Below are positions 26,895 through 39,010 of a stretch of 64,000 bases of DNA, one piece after another (the first letter of the stretch is position 1; the number at the start of each line of letters is the position of its first letter). The stretch lies in NCBI GenBank assembly GCA_964017045.1, contig OZ024795.1:54475350-54539349 (forward strand), in the 5' to 3' direction. Source of the stretch: Omphiscola glabra (lineage: Eukaryota > Mollusca > Gastropoda > Lymnaeidae). A program made the position numbers and the translations under genes. The notes beneath the pieces were generated by a model, which was given only the letters and a program-made list of their open reading frames with translations, did no database searches and was not told the origin of the DNA.

Positions 26895-27015
26895 TTCTCA
26901 GGTAGATACATCGTTCAGGTAGATATATCGTTCAGATAGCTATATCGTTCAGGTAGATATATCGTGCAGGTAGATATATCGGGCAGGTAGATCTATTGTT
27001 CAGGTAGATATATTG
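26895..27015. repeat. About 18-bp tandem repeat (6 copies)
   Basis: Unit CAGGTAGATATATCGTT, diverged. Confidence 0.88.
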
Positions 27016-27590
27016 TTAAATGTTTTTTTGAACGGTTAGAATTTTGAACATTGCAATTTAGTTACCTGGCACAATATGTGAGAACCACTGTTGTCACGAT
27101 CTTTAGCCATCGTATTAAGCGAGAACCACTGTTCTAACCCAATCGGTTCAAATATACTATACCCCGTTAAACGAATATTTCTGTTGTAAGCTCACAAAAC
27201 ACAACAAACAAACAAACCAACCAACCAACAAACCAACCAACCAACAAACCAACCAAAAACAAACAAACAAACAAACCAACAAACCATCTTTGTACATGTT
27301 ATAATACACTTTTCTGACTTGACATTTTCTCACGGTTGGCTCATGGCGCCAGCTCCTTGGCTCAGGGCCCGGGCTCCCGCCATTGGTGTAAACATGTCCC
27401 ACTATCAGGCTCGTTACCGAATCGATAAGACAGCGTCTGACGTCGTCTTGACAATGTGGTATCTGCTGGTCCTAATGGCATCATACACGCAGAGTGGCGG
27501 AGGTCCCCATTGGATTACTCAGACGGGAGCGGGAAAATTCACTCACAGGAGAAAGAAAAGGGGGAAGACGTAATATTGGCTGGGGTCACG
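27016..27590. other. Unique stretch with (CCAA)n/(CAAA)n tract
   Basis: No gene seen. GAGAACCACTGTT occurs twice at 27080 and 27121; a low-complexity AACC/AAAC tract lies at 27200-27285. The frame at 27319-27573 has no recognisable domain. Confidence 0.5.
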
Positions 27591-28500
27591 AGAAAATATT
27601 GTTAGAACACTGACATGGGAAAATGTCAGAACAATGACAAGGGAAAATATTAAAACATGACAAGGGGAAATGTTATAACAATCACAAGAGGAAAATGTTA
27701 GAAAAATGACAAGGGAAAATGTTTGAACAATGACAAGGGGAACATGTGATAACAATGACAAGGGGACAATTTTAAACAATGACAAGGGGACAATTTTAAA
27801 CAATGACAAGGGGAACATGTTATAACAATGACAAGGGGGACATGTTAGAACAATGACAAGTAAATGTTGTACATCAATGACGAGGGAAAATTTACACCTC
27901 TGACTAAAGAAAATGTTATGACAATGACAAGGGAATGTGACAACAATGACAATGGAATGTGACAACAATGACAAGGGAATGTGACAACAATGACAAGGGA
28001 ATGTGACAACAATGACAAGGGAATGTTACAACAATGACAAGGGAATGTGACAACAATGACAAGGGAATGTTACAACAATGACAAGGGAATGTTACAACAA
28101 TGACAAGGGAATGTGACAACAATGACAAGGGAATGTGACAACAATGACAAGGGAATGTGACAACAATGACAAGGGAATGTGACAACAATGACAAGGGAAT
28201 GTGACAACAATGACAAGGGAATGTGACAACAATGACAAGGGAATGTTACAACAATGACAAGGGAATGTTACAACAATGACAAGGGAATGTGACAACAATG
28301 ACAAGGGAATGTGACAACAATGACAAGGGAATGTGACAACAATGACAAGGGAATGTTACAACAATGACAAGGGAATGTTACAACAATGACAAGGGAATGT
28401 TACAACAATGACAAGGGAATGTTACAACAATGACAAGGGAATGTGACAACAATGACAAGGGAATGTGACAACAATGACAAGGGAATGTTACAAAAATGGA
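27590..28500. repeat. About 22-bp minisatellite, degenerate then uniform
   Basis: Unit CAATGACAAGGGAATGTGAC plus AA; 27910-28500 is nearly uniform (about 27 copies) and 27590-27905 is a diverged flank with inserted bases. Confidence 0.95.
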
Positions 28501-28769
28501 AAGCGCAAATGTTGTTACACTACTGACAAGTGAAAAGGCTTTCTACAACAATGACAATGGAAATGTTACAATACAAGAATGATGATGGAAAATGTTACAA
28601 AGAAAAAAATTGTGTGAAAATTGTCGACATCTACGCCGATAGCCTAAGTGTTCACCTGAGAGGTCATGGGGGGGGGGGGGTGGCGCATCAGCCTGGGAAC
28701 TCAAATGGGTTTTTGAGCAGACGTCAAAGAAAACGCCGCAGACGTGTAAATAAGAGCGAATCAAGTCCT

Positions 28770-28965
28770 GCTGTTAAACGCTCACAACCCAACTTTAGGG
28801 TGTTCAAACACTCACAAACCAACTTTAGGGTGTTCAAACACTCACAAACCAACTTTAGGGTGTTCAAACACTCACTACCCAACTTTAGGGTGTTCAAACA
28901 CTCACAAACCAATTTTAGGGTGTTCAAACACTCACAAAGCAACTTTAAGGTGTTCCACTATGCAT
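28770..28965. repeat. 30-bp tandem repeat (6 copies)
   Basis: Unit CTCACAAACCAACTTTAGGG plus TGTTCAAACA. As the unit is a multiple of three, it gives an open frame in phase. Confidence 0.92.
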
Positions 28966-28979
28966 GTTGAAAATATATT

Positions 28980-29625
28980 TTTAAACCAATAAGTTTAAAC
29001 CAATCACGTTGGACCAATAAGTTTATACCAATCATGTGGAACCAATAAGTTTAAACCAATCATGTGGAACCAATAAGTTTAAAACAATCACGTTGGACCA
29101 ATAAGTTTATACCAATCATGTGGAACCAATAAGTTTAAACCAATCATGTGGAACCAATAAGTTTAAACCAATCACGTTGGACCAATAAGTTTATACCAAT
29201 CATGTGGAACCAATAAGTTTAAACCAATCACGTTAAACCAATAAGTCTAAACCAATCATGTTAAACCAATAAGTCTAAACCAATCATGTTAAACCATTAA
29301 TCCTGAACTAGACGAGTTGAACCAGTGATGTTGAACCGATAATATTGTACCAATCATGTTGAACCAATCATGTTGTACCAATTATGTTAAACCAATCATG
29401 TTGTACCAGTCATGTTGAACCAGTCATAGTGAACCAATCATGTTTTACCAATCATGTTGTACCAATCATGTTGTACCAATCATGTTGAACCAATCATGTT
29501 AAACCCATCATGTTAAACCAATCATGTTAAACCAATCATGTTGAACCAATAATGTTGTACAATCATGTTGAGCCAATCATATTGAAACAATCATGTTGTA
29601 CCAATCATGTTAAACCAGTCTTTCC
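28980..29625. repeat. CCAAT-rich minisatellite
   Basis: Units of 25-28 bp built on ACCAATAAGTTTAAACCAAT and CATGTTG. Dense CCAAT pentamers, on the opposite strand to the ATTGG of 21955-23190. Confidence 0.92.
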
Positions 29626-29955
29626 AGATGAAGTTGACCATTGTCTGGAGATAATTTCCACTGGTTGGCTTCGATTAGGTCCCATGATCAGGGGGCGTCT
29701 GGAAATTAGACAAGAGACACGCACCATCTGTGACATTGGCGCCCAATGGGGACGGGGCACGGCAGCTAAATATAAAGAACTGAAATGCTCACAAAAGGCT
29801 CTAACGGGAATAGCCACATAAAAATATGAATTTATAACTTCTATTTCCAGCTGGGCACTGCGGACATTGGATGCACGTGCGCCAAAACAAAATGTGCATT
29901 TAATCAAATGTGAAGTGCAGATAAATCACAGAGACAGCGTAGCGCATACTGCAAG
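29626..29955. other. Unique stretch, no gene recognised
   Basis: Non-repetitive, moderately GC-rich; open frames on both strands have no recognisable domain. Confidence 0.5.
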
Positions 29956-30270
29956 GAACTGTTACCGCCTGGAAGGAACTGTGACCGTCTGGAAGGAACT
30001 GTGACCGTCTGGAAGGAACTGTGACCGTCTGGAAGGAACTGTGACCGTTTGGAAGGAACTGTGACCGTCTGGAAGGAACTGTGACCGTCTGGAAGGAACT
30101 TTGACCGTCTGGAAGGAACTGTGACCGTCTGGAAGGAACTGTGACCGTCTGGAAGGAACTGTGACCGTCTGGAAGGAACTGTGATCGTCTGGAAGGAACT
30201 GTGATCGTCTGGAAGGAACTATGACTGTTTGGAGGGAACTGTGACCGTTAGAAGGAACTGTGATCGTATG
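29955..30270. repeat. 20-bp minisatellite (about 16 copies)
   Basis: Unit GGAAGGAACTGTGACCGTCT, nearly uniform. Confidence 0.96.
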
Positions 30271-30301
30271 TGGCAAGCGAGAGGGTTTAATTGTCATACC
30301 G

Positions 30302-30548
30302 GATTTGTAGGCCTTCTGTCTACTTGTAGGCCTTCTGTCTACTTGTAGGCCTTCTGTCTACTTGTAGGCCTTCTGTCTACCTGTAGGCCTTCTGTCTACT
30401 TGTAGGCCTTCTGTCTACTTGTAGGTCTTCTGTCTACTTGTAGGCCTTCTGTCTACTTGTAGGCCTTCTGTCTACTTGTAGGCCTTCTGTCTACTTGTAG
30501 GCCTTCTGTCTACTTGTAGGCCTTCTGTCTACTTGTAGGTCTTCTTTC
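30302..30548. repeat. 19-bp minisatellite (about 13 copies)
   Basis: Unit CTTGTAGGCCTTCTGTCTA, nearly uniform. Confidence 0.96.
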
Positions 30549-30597
30549 TATTTCTCAGTTTACAAGAATTAAATCTTTTCTGGTGCAAAATACGAAC

Positions 30598-30765
30598 AAA
30601 CGAGCGAGATAGACAGAGAGAGAGACAGAGGCAGAGATAGACAGAGAGAGAGACAGAGGCAGAGAGAGTGAGACAGAGGGCAAACGAGATGTCGAAAAAG
30701 AGGACAGAAGAGAGGGCGACAGACAGCGGCAAAGGGAGGGTGAAGGAGAGAGAAAGTTTGAGAGT
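30598..30765. repeat. GA-rich low-complexity tract
   Basis: GAGAGACAGAGGCAGAGATA-type text with a short 30-bp duplication. Confidence 0.85.
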
Positions 30766-30872
30766 CGTTTTTGGTGAACGAGGGAAAATAAGTGGTCATC
30801 AGTCAGTGGTCACGTGACGAGTGCAACGCGTGATCAGGCCGACATATTCGTCTGTCCACTAATCGGAAAAGA

Positions 30873-31135
30873 GCCATTGCCACATCTTGACATTGCCACA
30901 TCTTGACATTGCCACATCTTGACATTGCCACATCTTGGCATTGCCACATCTTGACATTGCCACATCTTGACATTGCCACATCTTGACATTGCCACATCTT
31001 GACATTGTGCAAATCTTGAAATTGTCACATTTTTACATTGTTACATTTTGACATTGTCCCATCTTGACAAGGTCACAAATTGACATTGTCACATATTGAC
31101 ATTGTCACATGTTGACATTGTCAAGCAATGAAGTT
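30873..31135. repeat. 16-bp minisatellite (about 16 copies)
   Basis: Unit CATTGCCACATCTTGA, uniform to 31005 then decaying (TTGTCACATATTGA). Confidence 0.93.
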
Positions 31136-31274
31136 GTCAGGAATCCAGGCAAGTACAAAATAATATTATCGCTACAGCTGACCTTCCGTTGAAATGTTCC
31201 TGATACTATATTCTGGTGGCTCCATGTCTACAGACGGCGCCCTTGGGTTGCTCAGCCTTTGAGGTTGTACTACT

Positions 31275-31620
31275 GGCACCCTAAGTGATATGGCACCCTA
31301 AGTGATATGGCACCCTAAGTTATATGGCACCCTAAGTGATATGGAACTGGTGTGAGGTCGTAATACCGGCACCCACACTGAGATGGCGCCCAGTGAGATC
31401 TACTACTGGCACCCCCACTGATTGGAAGCCGGTGATGTCGTACTACCCGCACCCCCACTGAGATGGCACCCGGTGAGTTCGTACTACTGTCACCCTCACT
31501 GAGATGGCGCCAGGTGAGTTCGTATTACTGGCACCCCCACTACCGGCACCCCAACTGTCATGACACCCCCACTGAGATGGCACCCCCACTGAGATGGCAC
31601 CCCCACTGAGATGGCTGGCA
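31275..31620. repeat. Short arrays of GGCACCC units
   Basis: About four copies of a 17-bp unit GGCACCCTAAGTGATAT, then degenerate GGCACCCCCACTGAGAT units of variable spacing. Confidence 0.85.
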
Positions 31621-32340
31621 GTAAGACAGCCAAGCTACTGGTTTTAACATTTACGTAATAAAAGTGAGACTCTTAACTTTTAAGCAACAGGGTACAGACT
31701 TGAACTAACTAACTTACTTAAGAAAATCAGCAAACTATCGAGCCGAGGCTCATAAAGTCTTCCCCAGCACACCTCCACCGCCCCCAACCGGCATTCAACC
31801 ACTCCCCCAGTGGTCTCTATTCCAGTCAGGCCGCGAAGCGGCATGCCGAGGGCTCCCCGCCCCTGAGACAGCCTCACCCACCCTTCCACTCGATTGACTA
31901 TGCGAGTGAGGCCGCATCAGAGAAGGAACGCCTGGCCAGCCGGGGTGATGCTTACACAGCAACCGGGCCGGACTTCCTTGGGCTGGGGTGGATACAATTT
32001 ACGTCTCTAAAGCCCCCCCCCTTCCCACCTCGGGGGGGACTCGTAGGTGTGTACAGACGCCCTCTAATAGGGTTTACGTCGTTTTCTGTGGCGTGACTAG
32101 CTCTCGCCACAGCTGGGAGAGAGAAAGGTTGCCTAGGAGCAGTACCCTCAAGACTGCATATTTAGAATCATCGGCTAGGGTCGCCACACTCCTTCGCCTC
32201 ATATCCATGCGGCAACTGTAATCATGCCCCAACCTGTTTCTACGTTATTTATAACTGCATTTGGTAGGAAACAATGCAGCCGTGCTCTTTCTAACGCAGA
32301 TTCCGTGCGTTACCTTTGCCTTTCGGCGCAGGTCCCCTAC
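31621..32340. other. Unique GC-rich stretch, unassigned
   Basis: No recognisable gene. GC-rich, with frequent short open frames in several frames. It contains one solo GGGTACAGACTTGAACTA at 31689, matching the unit of the next array. It could be an old retrotransposon fragment. Confidence 0.35.
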
Positions 32341-32344
32341 ACGA

Positions 32345-33205
32345 TGATCACAGACTTGAACTAAAAAACCCAAAAGGGGCGTAGGGTACAGACTTGAAAC
32401 AACCCCCGCCAAAGGGGCATGGGGTACAGACTTGAACTAAAACCCCCCAAAGGGACGTAGGGTACAGACTTGAACTAACCCCCCCCCCTCCCAAAAGGGG
32501 CGTGGGGTAAAGACAAAAAAAACCCAAAGGGGCGTGGGGTACAGACTTGAACTAAAACCCCCCAAAGGGGCGTAGGGTACAGACTTGAAATAAAACCCCC
32601 CAAAGGGGCGTAGGGTACAGACTTGAACTAAAACCCCCATAAGGGGCGTGGGGTACAGACTTGAAATAAAACCCCCCAAAGGGGCGTAAGGTACAGACTT
32701 GAACTAAAACCCCCCAAAGGGGCGTAGGGTACAGACTTGAACTAAACCCCCCAAAGGGGCGTAGGGTACAGACTTGAACTAAAAACCCCCAAAGGGGCGT
32801 AGGGTACAGACTTGAACTAAAACCCCCCAAAGGGGCATGGGGTACAGACTTGAACTAAAACCCCCCAAAGGGGCGTGGGGTACAGACTAGAACTAAAACC
32901 CCCCAAAGGGGCGTGGGGTACAGGAACTAATACCCCCCAAAGGGGCGTAGGGTACAGACTTGAACTAAAACACCCCCCCCCCAAATGGGCGCGGGGTGAA
33001 GACTTGAAATAATATCCCCCAAACTAAAAAACCCAAAAGGGGCGTAGTGTACAGACTTGAAACAACCCCCCCCCCCCCAAAGGGGCGTGGGTACAGAATT
33101 GAGCTAAAACCCCCCAAAGGGACGTAGGGTACAGACTTGAACTAACCCCCCCCCCCAAAAGGGGCGTGGGGTACAGACTTGAACTATGTGTGTACTGAAT
33201 TGAAC
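32345..33205. repeat. About 38-bp minisatellite (about 22 copies)
   Basis: Unit AAAGGGGCGTAGGGTACAG plus ACTTGAACTAAAACCCCCC; C-run length varies between copies. Confidence 0.95.
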
Positions 33206-33224
33206 TAAAGCCTCCCAAAATAGG

Positions 33225-33320
33225 CTTATCACCATCTAGACTTATCACCAACTTGACTTATCACTTACTAGACTAATCACTGACCAAGCTTATCACTGAT
33301 CAGACTTATCACTGACCAGA
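33225..33320. repeat. Degenerate 23-bp repeat (about 5 copies)
   Basis: Units built on CTTATCACTGACCAGA. Confidence 0.8.
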
Positions 33321-33497
33321 CTGATGTTTAACCAGCAGGAGAGCAACCCATGGTCGTTATTTTAGTACAAATTTTTATTCAGCACATGGCTGAAATCTAG
33401 GGAAAGTCAAATTGTGTGGGGGGGAGAAAAGGGTTTGAGACGGATACAGGCTCAACGAGAAAAAAAATATGAATTGTCACGTGTTATGATGTTAAGT

Positions 33498-33693
33498 CAG
33501 CGGTTCTCAACCTGTGGGTCGCGACCCCTTTCGGGGTCAAATGACCCTTTCCCAGGGGTCGTCTAAGACCATCGAAAACACATATACTCTACAGTTGTAA
33601 AGTAGCAACGGAAATAATTTTGTGCCTGGGGGTCTCCACAACACGAGGAACTATATTAAAGGGTCGCGGCATTAGAAAGGTTGAGAACCACTG
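33498..33693 (+). mobile_element. SPIN-like hAT miniature transposon, copy 1
   Basis: A 196-bp element with 15-bp terminal inverted repeats (CAGCGGTTCTCAACC against the complement of GGTTGAGAACCACTG, one mismatch) and a perfect 8-bp TSD TGTTAAGT at 33490-33497 and 33694-33701. Internal text such as GGGTCGCGACCCC and AAAGGGTCGCGGCATTAG matches my recollection of the SPIN family consensus. Non-autonomous, with no transposase. Confidence 0.88.
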
Positions 33694-33794
33694 TGTTAAG
33701 TGGAGTGTGAGTTGGACTCAAAGGCGTTAAAAATACTTTAAATTAACTTTACTTTTGTTCACATGTTTCTTTCTGTCTGGGTGTGGGGAAAACC

Positions 33795-34130
33795 TTCTTA
33801 AGGCTAATTGACTCACTAACGTCAACCTGTCGAGCTAAAATTTGGCACATAGACTCGTTGCCGAAGACAACCCATTCTATAAGATTTTCAGCCCCAACTC
33901 AACACCACACCCCCCACCCCAAAAGCTATTTTTTCCCCTGTAAAATCAAGGGGAAGATGAATGGAATATGTTGACACAGATTTCACGGAATAAAATTCCC
34001 GACAATTGCGCAAATTGAGATTCGTAAAAATATCACCAGTGCGTTTGGTACGTAATGTTGTCTTTTGGCTTTTCTGAAATATTTGGGGACAAATATCTGC
34101 GGTGTAAAGCGGGTGGGTCATTGGATTATT
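33795..34130 (+). repeat. Dispersed repeat, copy 2
   Basis: Second copy of the dispersed repeat at 1290-1600. Its right end, AAATATCTGCGGTGTAAAGCG onward, is the unit of the 46-bp array that follows at 34082-34500. Confidence 0.6.
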
Positions 34131-34500
34131 GGGGACAAATATCTGCGGTGTAAAGCGGGTGGGTCATTGGATTATTGGGGACAAATATCTGCGGTGTAAA
34201 GCGGGTGGGTCATTGGATTATTGGTGCAAAATATCTGCGGTGTCAAGCGGGTTGGTCATTGGATTATTGGGGACAAATATCTGCGGTGTCAAGCTGGTGG
34301 GTCATTGGATTATTGGGGACAAATATCTGCGGTGTCAAGCGGGTTGGTCATTGGATTATTGGGGACAAATGTCTGCGGTGTAAAGCGGGTGGGTCATTGG
34401 ATTATTGGGGACAAATATCTGCGGTGTCAAGCGGGTGGGTCATTGGATTATTGGGGACAAATATCTGTGGTGTCAAGCGGGTGGGTTATTGGATAATTAT
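34082..34500. repeat. 46-bp minisatellite (about 9 copies)
   Basis: Unit TTGGGGACAAATATCTGCGG, TGTAAAGCGGGTGGGTCATT and GGATTA. It starts at the right end of the dispersed repeat 33795-34130. Confidence 0.95.
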
Positions 34501-34769
34501 TAATATAAAATTAAGTAATTTTAAAAATGCTTATAAAGGATTTATTAGAAAAAATAATTGTTTTTTTTTTGGGGTTGTGTAATTTAAAGACAAAACAGCG
34601 TGAAACTAAGGCACCATCAAAATAGATAAGTCCCCTTCATTGACCTTTCAAATGATGGTGTCTACATTTTGTGACAATTTTGAGAGGTAGGGGGGAGTGA
34701 GGTGTCAATAGCGTGGTGTTAATTATAGATGAAGTTGATGAGGATTTTCCTGTGTCTTGAATGCGTCTC

Positions 34770-34918
34770 AAAAAGAGGTGTACGGTGTGTCTCTAGTAGA
34801 GGTGCCAAGTGTGTCTCTAGTAGAGGTGCCGAGTGTGTCTCTAGTAGAGGTTCTGAGTGTGTCTCCAGTAGAGGTGCCGAGTGTGCCTCTAGTAGAGGTG
34901 CTGAGTGTGTCTGAAAAC
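34770..34918. repeat. 24-bp tandem repeat (about 6 copies)
   Basis: Unit GTGTCTCTAGTAGAGGTGCC plus GAGT; contains the short palindrome CTCTAGTAGAG. Confidence 0.92.
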
Positions 34919-35094
34919 AGACAAACGGAAGCACCTTGAACTAAATCACGAGAGGAGGGGGATGTTGGAAAGGGACTGAGTGTGGGCTGAGCTGACTGAG
35001 GGCATTTAGATTGGGGGCAACAATTTCATTTGCTAGTGACCCATGGCGTGATACTGGGTGGAGCTAGGAGACATGAGAGCAAATGGATAAATAG

Positions 35095-35134
35095 AGAGGG
35101 AAGGAGGGAGAGAGAGAAAGAGAGAGAGAGAGAA

Positions 35135-35165
<31 letters not shown>

Positions 35166-35186
35166 AAGAGAAAGAGAGAGAGACAT

Positions 35187-35235
<49 letters not shown>

Positions 35236-35236
35236 A

Positions 35237-35267
<31 letters not shown>

Positions 35268-35271
35268 AAGG

Positions 35272-35305
<34 letters not shown>

Positions 35306-35356
35306 AAGAGAGATAGAAAGAGAGAGAAAGAGAGAGAGATAGAAAGAGAGAGAAAG

Positions 35357-35413
<57 letters not shown>

Positions 35414-35510
35414 AAGAGAGAAAGATAAATCCGAGCTAGAGAGAGAAGATAGAGAGAGAGAGAAAGAAAGAGAGAAAGTTAGAGAGAGAGAGAGATTGAG
35501 ACTATTGAGA
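35095..35510. repeat. GA-rich microsatellite tract
   Basis: (GA)n with frequent GAAA interruptions over about 415 bp; long Ser/Leu-rich frames on the minus strand are artefacts. Confidence 0.95.
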
Positions 35511-35589
35511 GATAGAGAGACGAAGGAAAAAAAAAATGTTTGACAGGTGGGTAGAAGTATCGATACATATATTGTACTATAGCTGATTG

Positions 35590-36045
35590 GACTGACAGAG
35601 ACGGAATGACAGATGGACAGACAGATAGATAGACTGATCGGTGATGAAAAGAAATCAACATACAAATGGATTAGAAAGATGGATTGACAGATGAATCGAT
35701 GTTTCTATAGATGGATGGATCGATTTCTGATTAGTTGCATTTGTGTATAGATATATGGATGATAAGAGGGATGAATGGATGAATGGATATATGGATAGAT
35801 ACATGGATGGATTGATAGATATATGGATAGGTAGGTAGATACATGGATGGATGGATAGATAAACGGATGCATGGATAAATTGATGGATGGATATAGGCAT
35901 GAACATATGGATGTATGGATAGATAGATTAATGAACAGATAGATGGATGGATACATGTGTCGATGAATGGATAGATGGGTGGATAGATGGGTGGATAGAT
36001 GGGTGGATAGATGGGTGGATGAATGAATAGATAGATAGATTCAGT
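35590..36045. repeat. GATA/GGAT microsatellite tract
   Basis: ATGGATAGAT and ATGGATGGAT units, interrupted. The most regular part, GGGTGGATAGAT, is at 35975-36020. Confidence 0.93.
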
Positions 36046-36264
36046 GCAGCTATCACACATCATATTTGCTGGACTAGTGTAAGAGCACCACTTAAAGATC
36101 ATTCCCATCCCACCCCATCTCCTTCCCCCACACCATCCCACCCCACTATCACACAACCCCCCCCCCCCCCCCCTTTATCGTTTCATGAATCCTAATAACG
36201 TGAAGAAGATTCGAGAGCCCTTTGTTATCAACATGGAGAACTAGGAACTTGAAGAAAGTGACAA

Positions 36265-36375
36265 GGCAGATAGACAAGCTGGTAGCCGGTATCTGGTAGC
36301 TGGTAGCCGGTAGCCGGTAGCTGGTAGCCGGTAGCTGGTAGCCGGTAGCTGTTAGCCGGTAGCTGGTAGCCGGTA
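36265..36375. repeat. 14-bp repeat (about 8 copies)
   Basis: Unit GTAGCTGGTAGCCG, contracted in places to 7 bp. Confidence 0.92.
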
Positions 36376-36699
36376 CCCTGCAGCTCTCGTGTGTTTTTCA
36401 ATTCTTTACACAATGGGAGATTTAATTTGTTTTCTTTTTTCTTGATAAAATATGTTTATTAAGAAACATCTTACGCCCTTTGATAGGGATGGGGGTGGAA
36501 CGTGGTTAGAGGGGGGTACGTCATATAAATATTGTTACGTCATGAAGTGTGAGCTTAACTTGAGTCCGATTATTCTTGCTGGAGACGGTGGGCAGGGTCA
36601 AGGACGTTAACCTTACTTTGACATAACACCAAACATTACAGCAGAAATTGTTACTGTAGTCTAGTTTAAGGTTAGGGGCTATTTTGAAGCTCCCCACCC

Positions 36700-37065
36700 C
36701 AATTTCTCATACCCCTGGCTCGGTTTCACTAACTCCCTGCCACTGTCTCCTGCACCCCTGGCTCGGTTTCACTAACTCCCTGCCACTGTCTCCTGCACCC
36801 CTGGCTCGGTTTCACTAACTCCCTGCCACTGTCTCATACTAACCCTTGAACTGTCTCCCGCACTGCTGGCACTCTCTCATACTCCCCCTTGAACTGTCTC
36901 CCGCACTGCTGGCACTCTCTCATACTCCCCCTTGAACTGTCTCCCGCACTGCTGGCACTCTCTCATACACCCCCTTGAACTGTCTCCCGCACTGCTGGCA
37001 CTCTCTAATACACCCTGGCACTGTCTCCCGCACCCCCTGGGAGTCGGACACACCCCCTGGCACTG
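36700..37065. repeat. Two adjoining 43-bp and 42-bp arrays
   Basis: Three copies of CCTGGCTCGGTTTCACTAAC-based units at 36715-36830, then about four of CTTGAACTGTCTCCCGCACT-based units at 36845-37010; both share CTGTCTC and may have a common origin. Confidence 0.92.
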
Positions 37066-37157
37066 TCTCACGCTAACCCCAAAGGAAGGTAAACCCCTGG
37101 TTAACCACCCCTGTTGTAGACTGATTGTAATGTTACGATTGCATTTTTGTTTTATAT

Positions 37158-37245
37158 TATCTTTTTGTAACTGTAACTGTCGACTGTAAACTGTAGACTG
37201 TAACTGTAGACTGTAGCCTGTAACTGTAACTGTAGACTGTCAAAT
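37158..37245. repeat. Degenerate TGTAACTGTAGAC repeat
   Basis: Short units of 7-14 bp built on CTGTAACTGTAGACTG. Confidence 0.85.
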
Positions 37246-37329
37246 TTATGACTTAACAAAAACAAGTTGTGTGGGTAACTTGGATGTAAACCTGGAATGG
37301 TTTGATGGGACTTAACTACGTTACAAACC

Positions 37330-37612
37330 AGCTGTCTAAATCGCCAGTTGTCTAACTCGCCAGCTGTCTAAATCGCCAGCTTGTCTAAATCGCCAGCTGC
37401 CTGTCTAAATCGCCAGATTTCTGTCTAAATCGCCAGCTGTCTGTCTAAATCGCCAGCTGTCTGTCTAAATCGCCAGCTGTCTGTCTAAATAGCCAGCTGT
37501 CTGTCTAAATCGCCAGCTGTCTGTCTAAATCACCAGCTGTCTAAATCGCCAGCTGTCTGTCTAAATCACCAGCTGTCTAAATTGCCAGCTGTCTGTCTAA
37601 ATCACCAGCTCC
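37330..37612. repeat. 20-bp minisatellite (about 15 copies)
   Basis: Unit TCTAAATCGCCAGCTGTCTG; some copies lack one CTGT. Confidence 0.94.
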
Positions 37613-37689
37613 TAAAGACGTGAGTTGCCATTACGTGTGCTACACATCCTTTTCCTAGGGAGATCTTAGGTATAACATGGACACAGACT

Positions 37690-37835
37690 CTGACACACCA
37701 CCGTGTTACACTGACACAGAATGTCTGTGACACACCACCATGTTACACAGACACACACCAGAATGTCTATGACACACCACCGTGTTACACAGACACACAA
37801 GAATGTCTTGCAGTCACCACCATGTTACACAGTAC
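37690..37835. repeat. About 50-bp diverged tandem repeat (3 copies)
   Basis: GACACACCACC(G/A)TGTTACAC and AGAATGTCT recur at 37692, 37729 and 37771. Confidence 0.8.
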
Positions 37836-38209
37836 ACAGACGTGCCACAATATTTTGAGTCACTACCTTGACCTTGAACCAAAAATCTGCGCCTGGTGAA
37901 TAAGGCCTGAACCTATGCCCCCCCCCCCCCCTCATTGTTTACTGTTCATGAAAAGTGACAATGTCTGGGATGTCATATTGTATTCACTTTTTAAACCACG
38001 TTTGGCGTCCACTATTCTGACACAAATGATCACTAAGATATCGTGACCTGTGTCTGGTCGGACGAACCAGTTTGTAAAGACGACACTGTATTGGTTTTCT
38101 AACACGTCGTGACTGCGTTGGTGCCTTACGACCATGCCTCAGTTGACCTCTATTTAACCTCTACACATTTATTTACGCCGTCCTAAATATATCCAACTGA
38201 CCGTCTGTC

Positions 38210-38530
38210 TTGTTTAGCCACCTCACAGAACGCGTTGTAAATTCGATCATGTCCTCTAGCGACAAACCCATCATCATACAACAACCACCACCCCGGAGTC
38301 TCCCGGAACCATCATACAAATTATTACACCCTTTTATGTATTTTTTTTGTCGGTTCCCACATTGTTTTGTCTTTACAATACACGGGAACTTTGCTCTCAG
38401 CTCCGAGGCCGACCGCCAGGCTGTGTGTAGATTTCTACAGGGGATTCTCCAGGCGATGGCATTAAGGGGACATCAAACATACGGTACTGAAAATAACAAG
38501 GTTTACTGTACGGGGAAATCTAAAGTGATG
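38210..38530 (+). CDS. Unassigned ORF, non-repetitive part (about 105 aa)
   Basis: An open frame runs from an ATG at 38210 through non-repetitive sequence before entering the 19-bp array, where it stays open only because the array lacks stops. The unique part has a second start (MSSSDKPIIIQQPPP), a Pro-rich stretch, an aromatic segment and an amphipathic part (SSEADRQAVCRFLQGILQAM). An acceptor-like TTGTTTAG lies just upstream. It could be an exon or a repeat-disrupted pseudogene; no family is recognised. Confidence 0.25.
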
Positions 38531-39010
38531 GACTCTTGTCTTCTCGTCGTCCTCTTGCTTTCTCGTCGTCCTCTTGCTTTCTCGTCGTCCTCTTGCTTTC
38601 TCATCGTCCTCTTGCTTTCTCGTCGTCCTCTTGCTTTCTCGTCGTCCTCTTGCTTTCTCGTCGTCCTCTTGCTTTCTCGTCGTCTCCTTGCTTTCTCGTC
38701 GTCCTCTTGCTTTCTCGTCGTCCTCTTGCTTTCTCGTCGTCCTCTTGCTTTCTCGTCGTCCTCTTGCTTTCTCATCGTCCTCTTGCTTTCTCGTCGTCCT
38801 CTTGCTTTCTCGTCGTCCTCTTGCTTTCTCGTCGTCCTCTTGCTTTCTCGTCGTCTCCTTGCTTTCTCGTCGTCCTCTTGCTTTCTCGTCGTCCTCTTGC
38901 TTTCTCGTCGTCCTCTTGCTTTCTCGTCGTCCTCTTGCTTTCTCGTCGTCCTCTTGCTTTCTCGTCGTCCTCTTGCTTTCTCGTCGTCCTCTTGCTTTCT
39001 CGTCGTCCTC
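38525..39010. repeat. 19-bp minisatellite (about 25 copies) with 171-bp higher order
   Basis: Unit CTCTTGCTTTCTCGTCGTC. Variants TCATCGTC at 38601 and 38772, and CGTCTCCTTG at 38681 and 38852, are both 171 bp (9 units) apart. Short CTCTCGACGTC units follow to 39085. Confidence 0.95.

Noticed and set aside
35033..36156. Ser/Leu- and Ile/Tyr-rich frames on the minus strand
   Set aside because: Translations of GA and GATA microsatellites.
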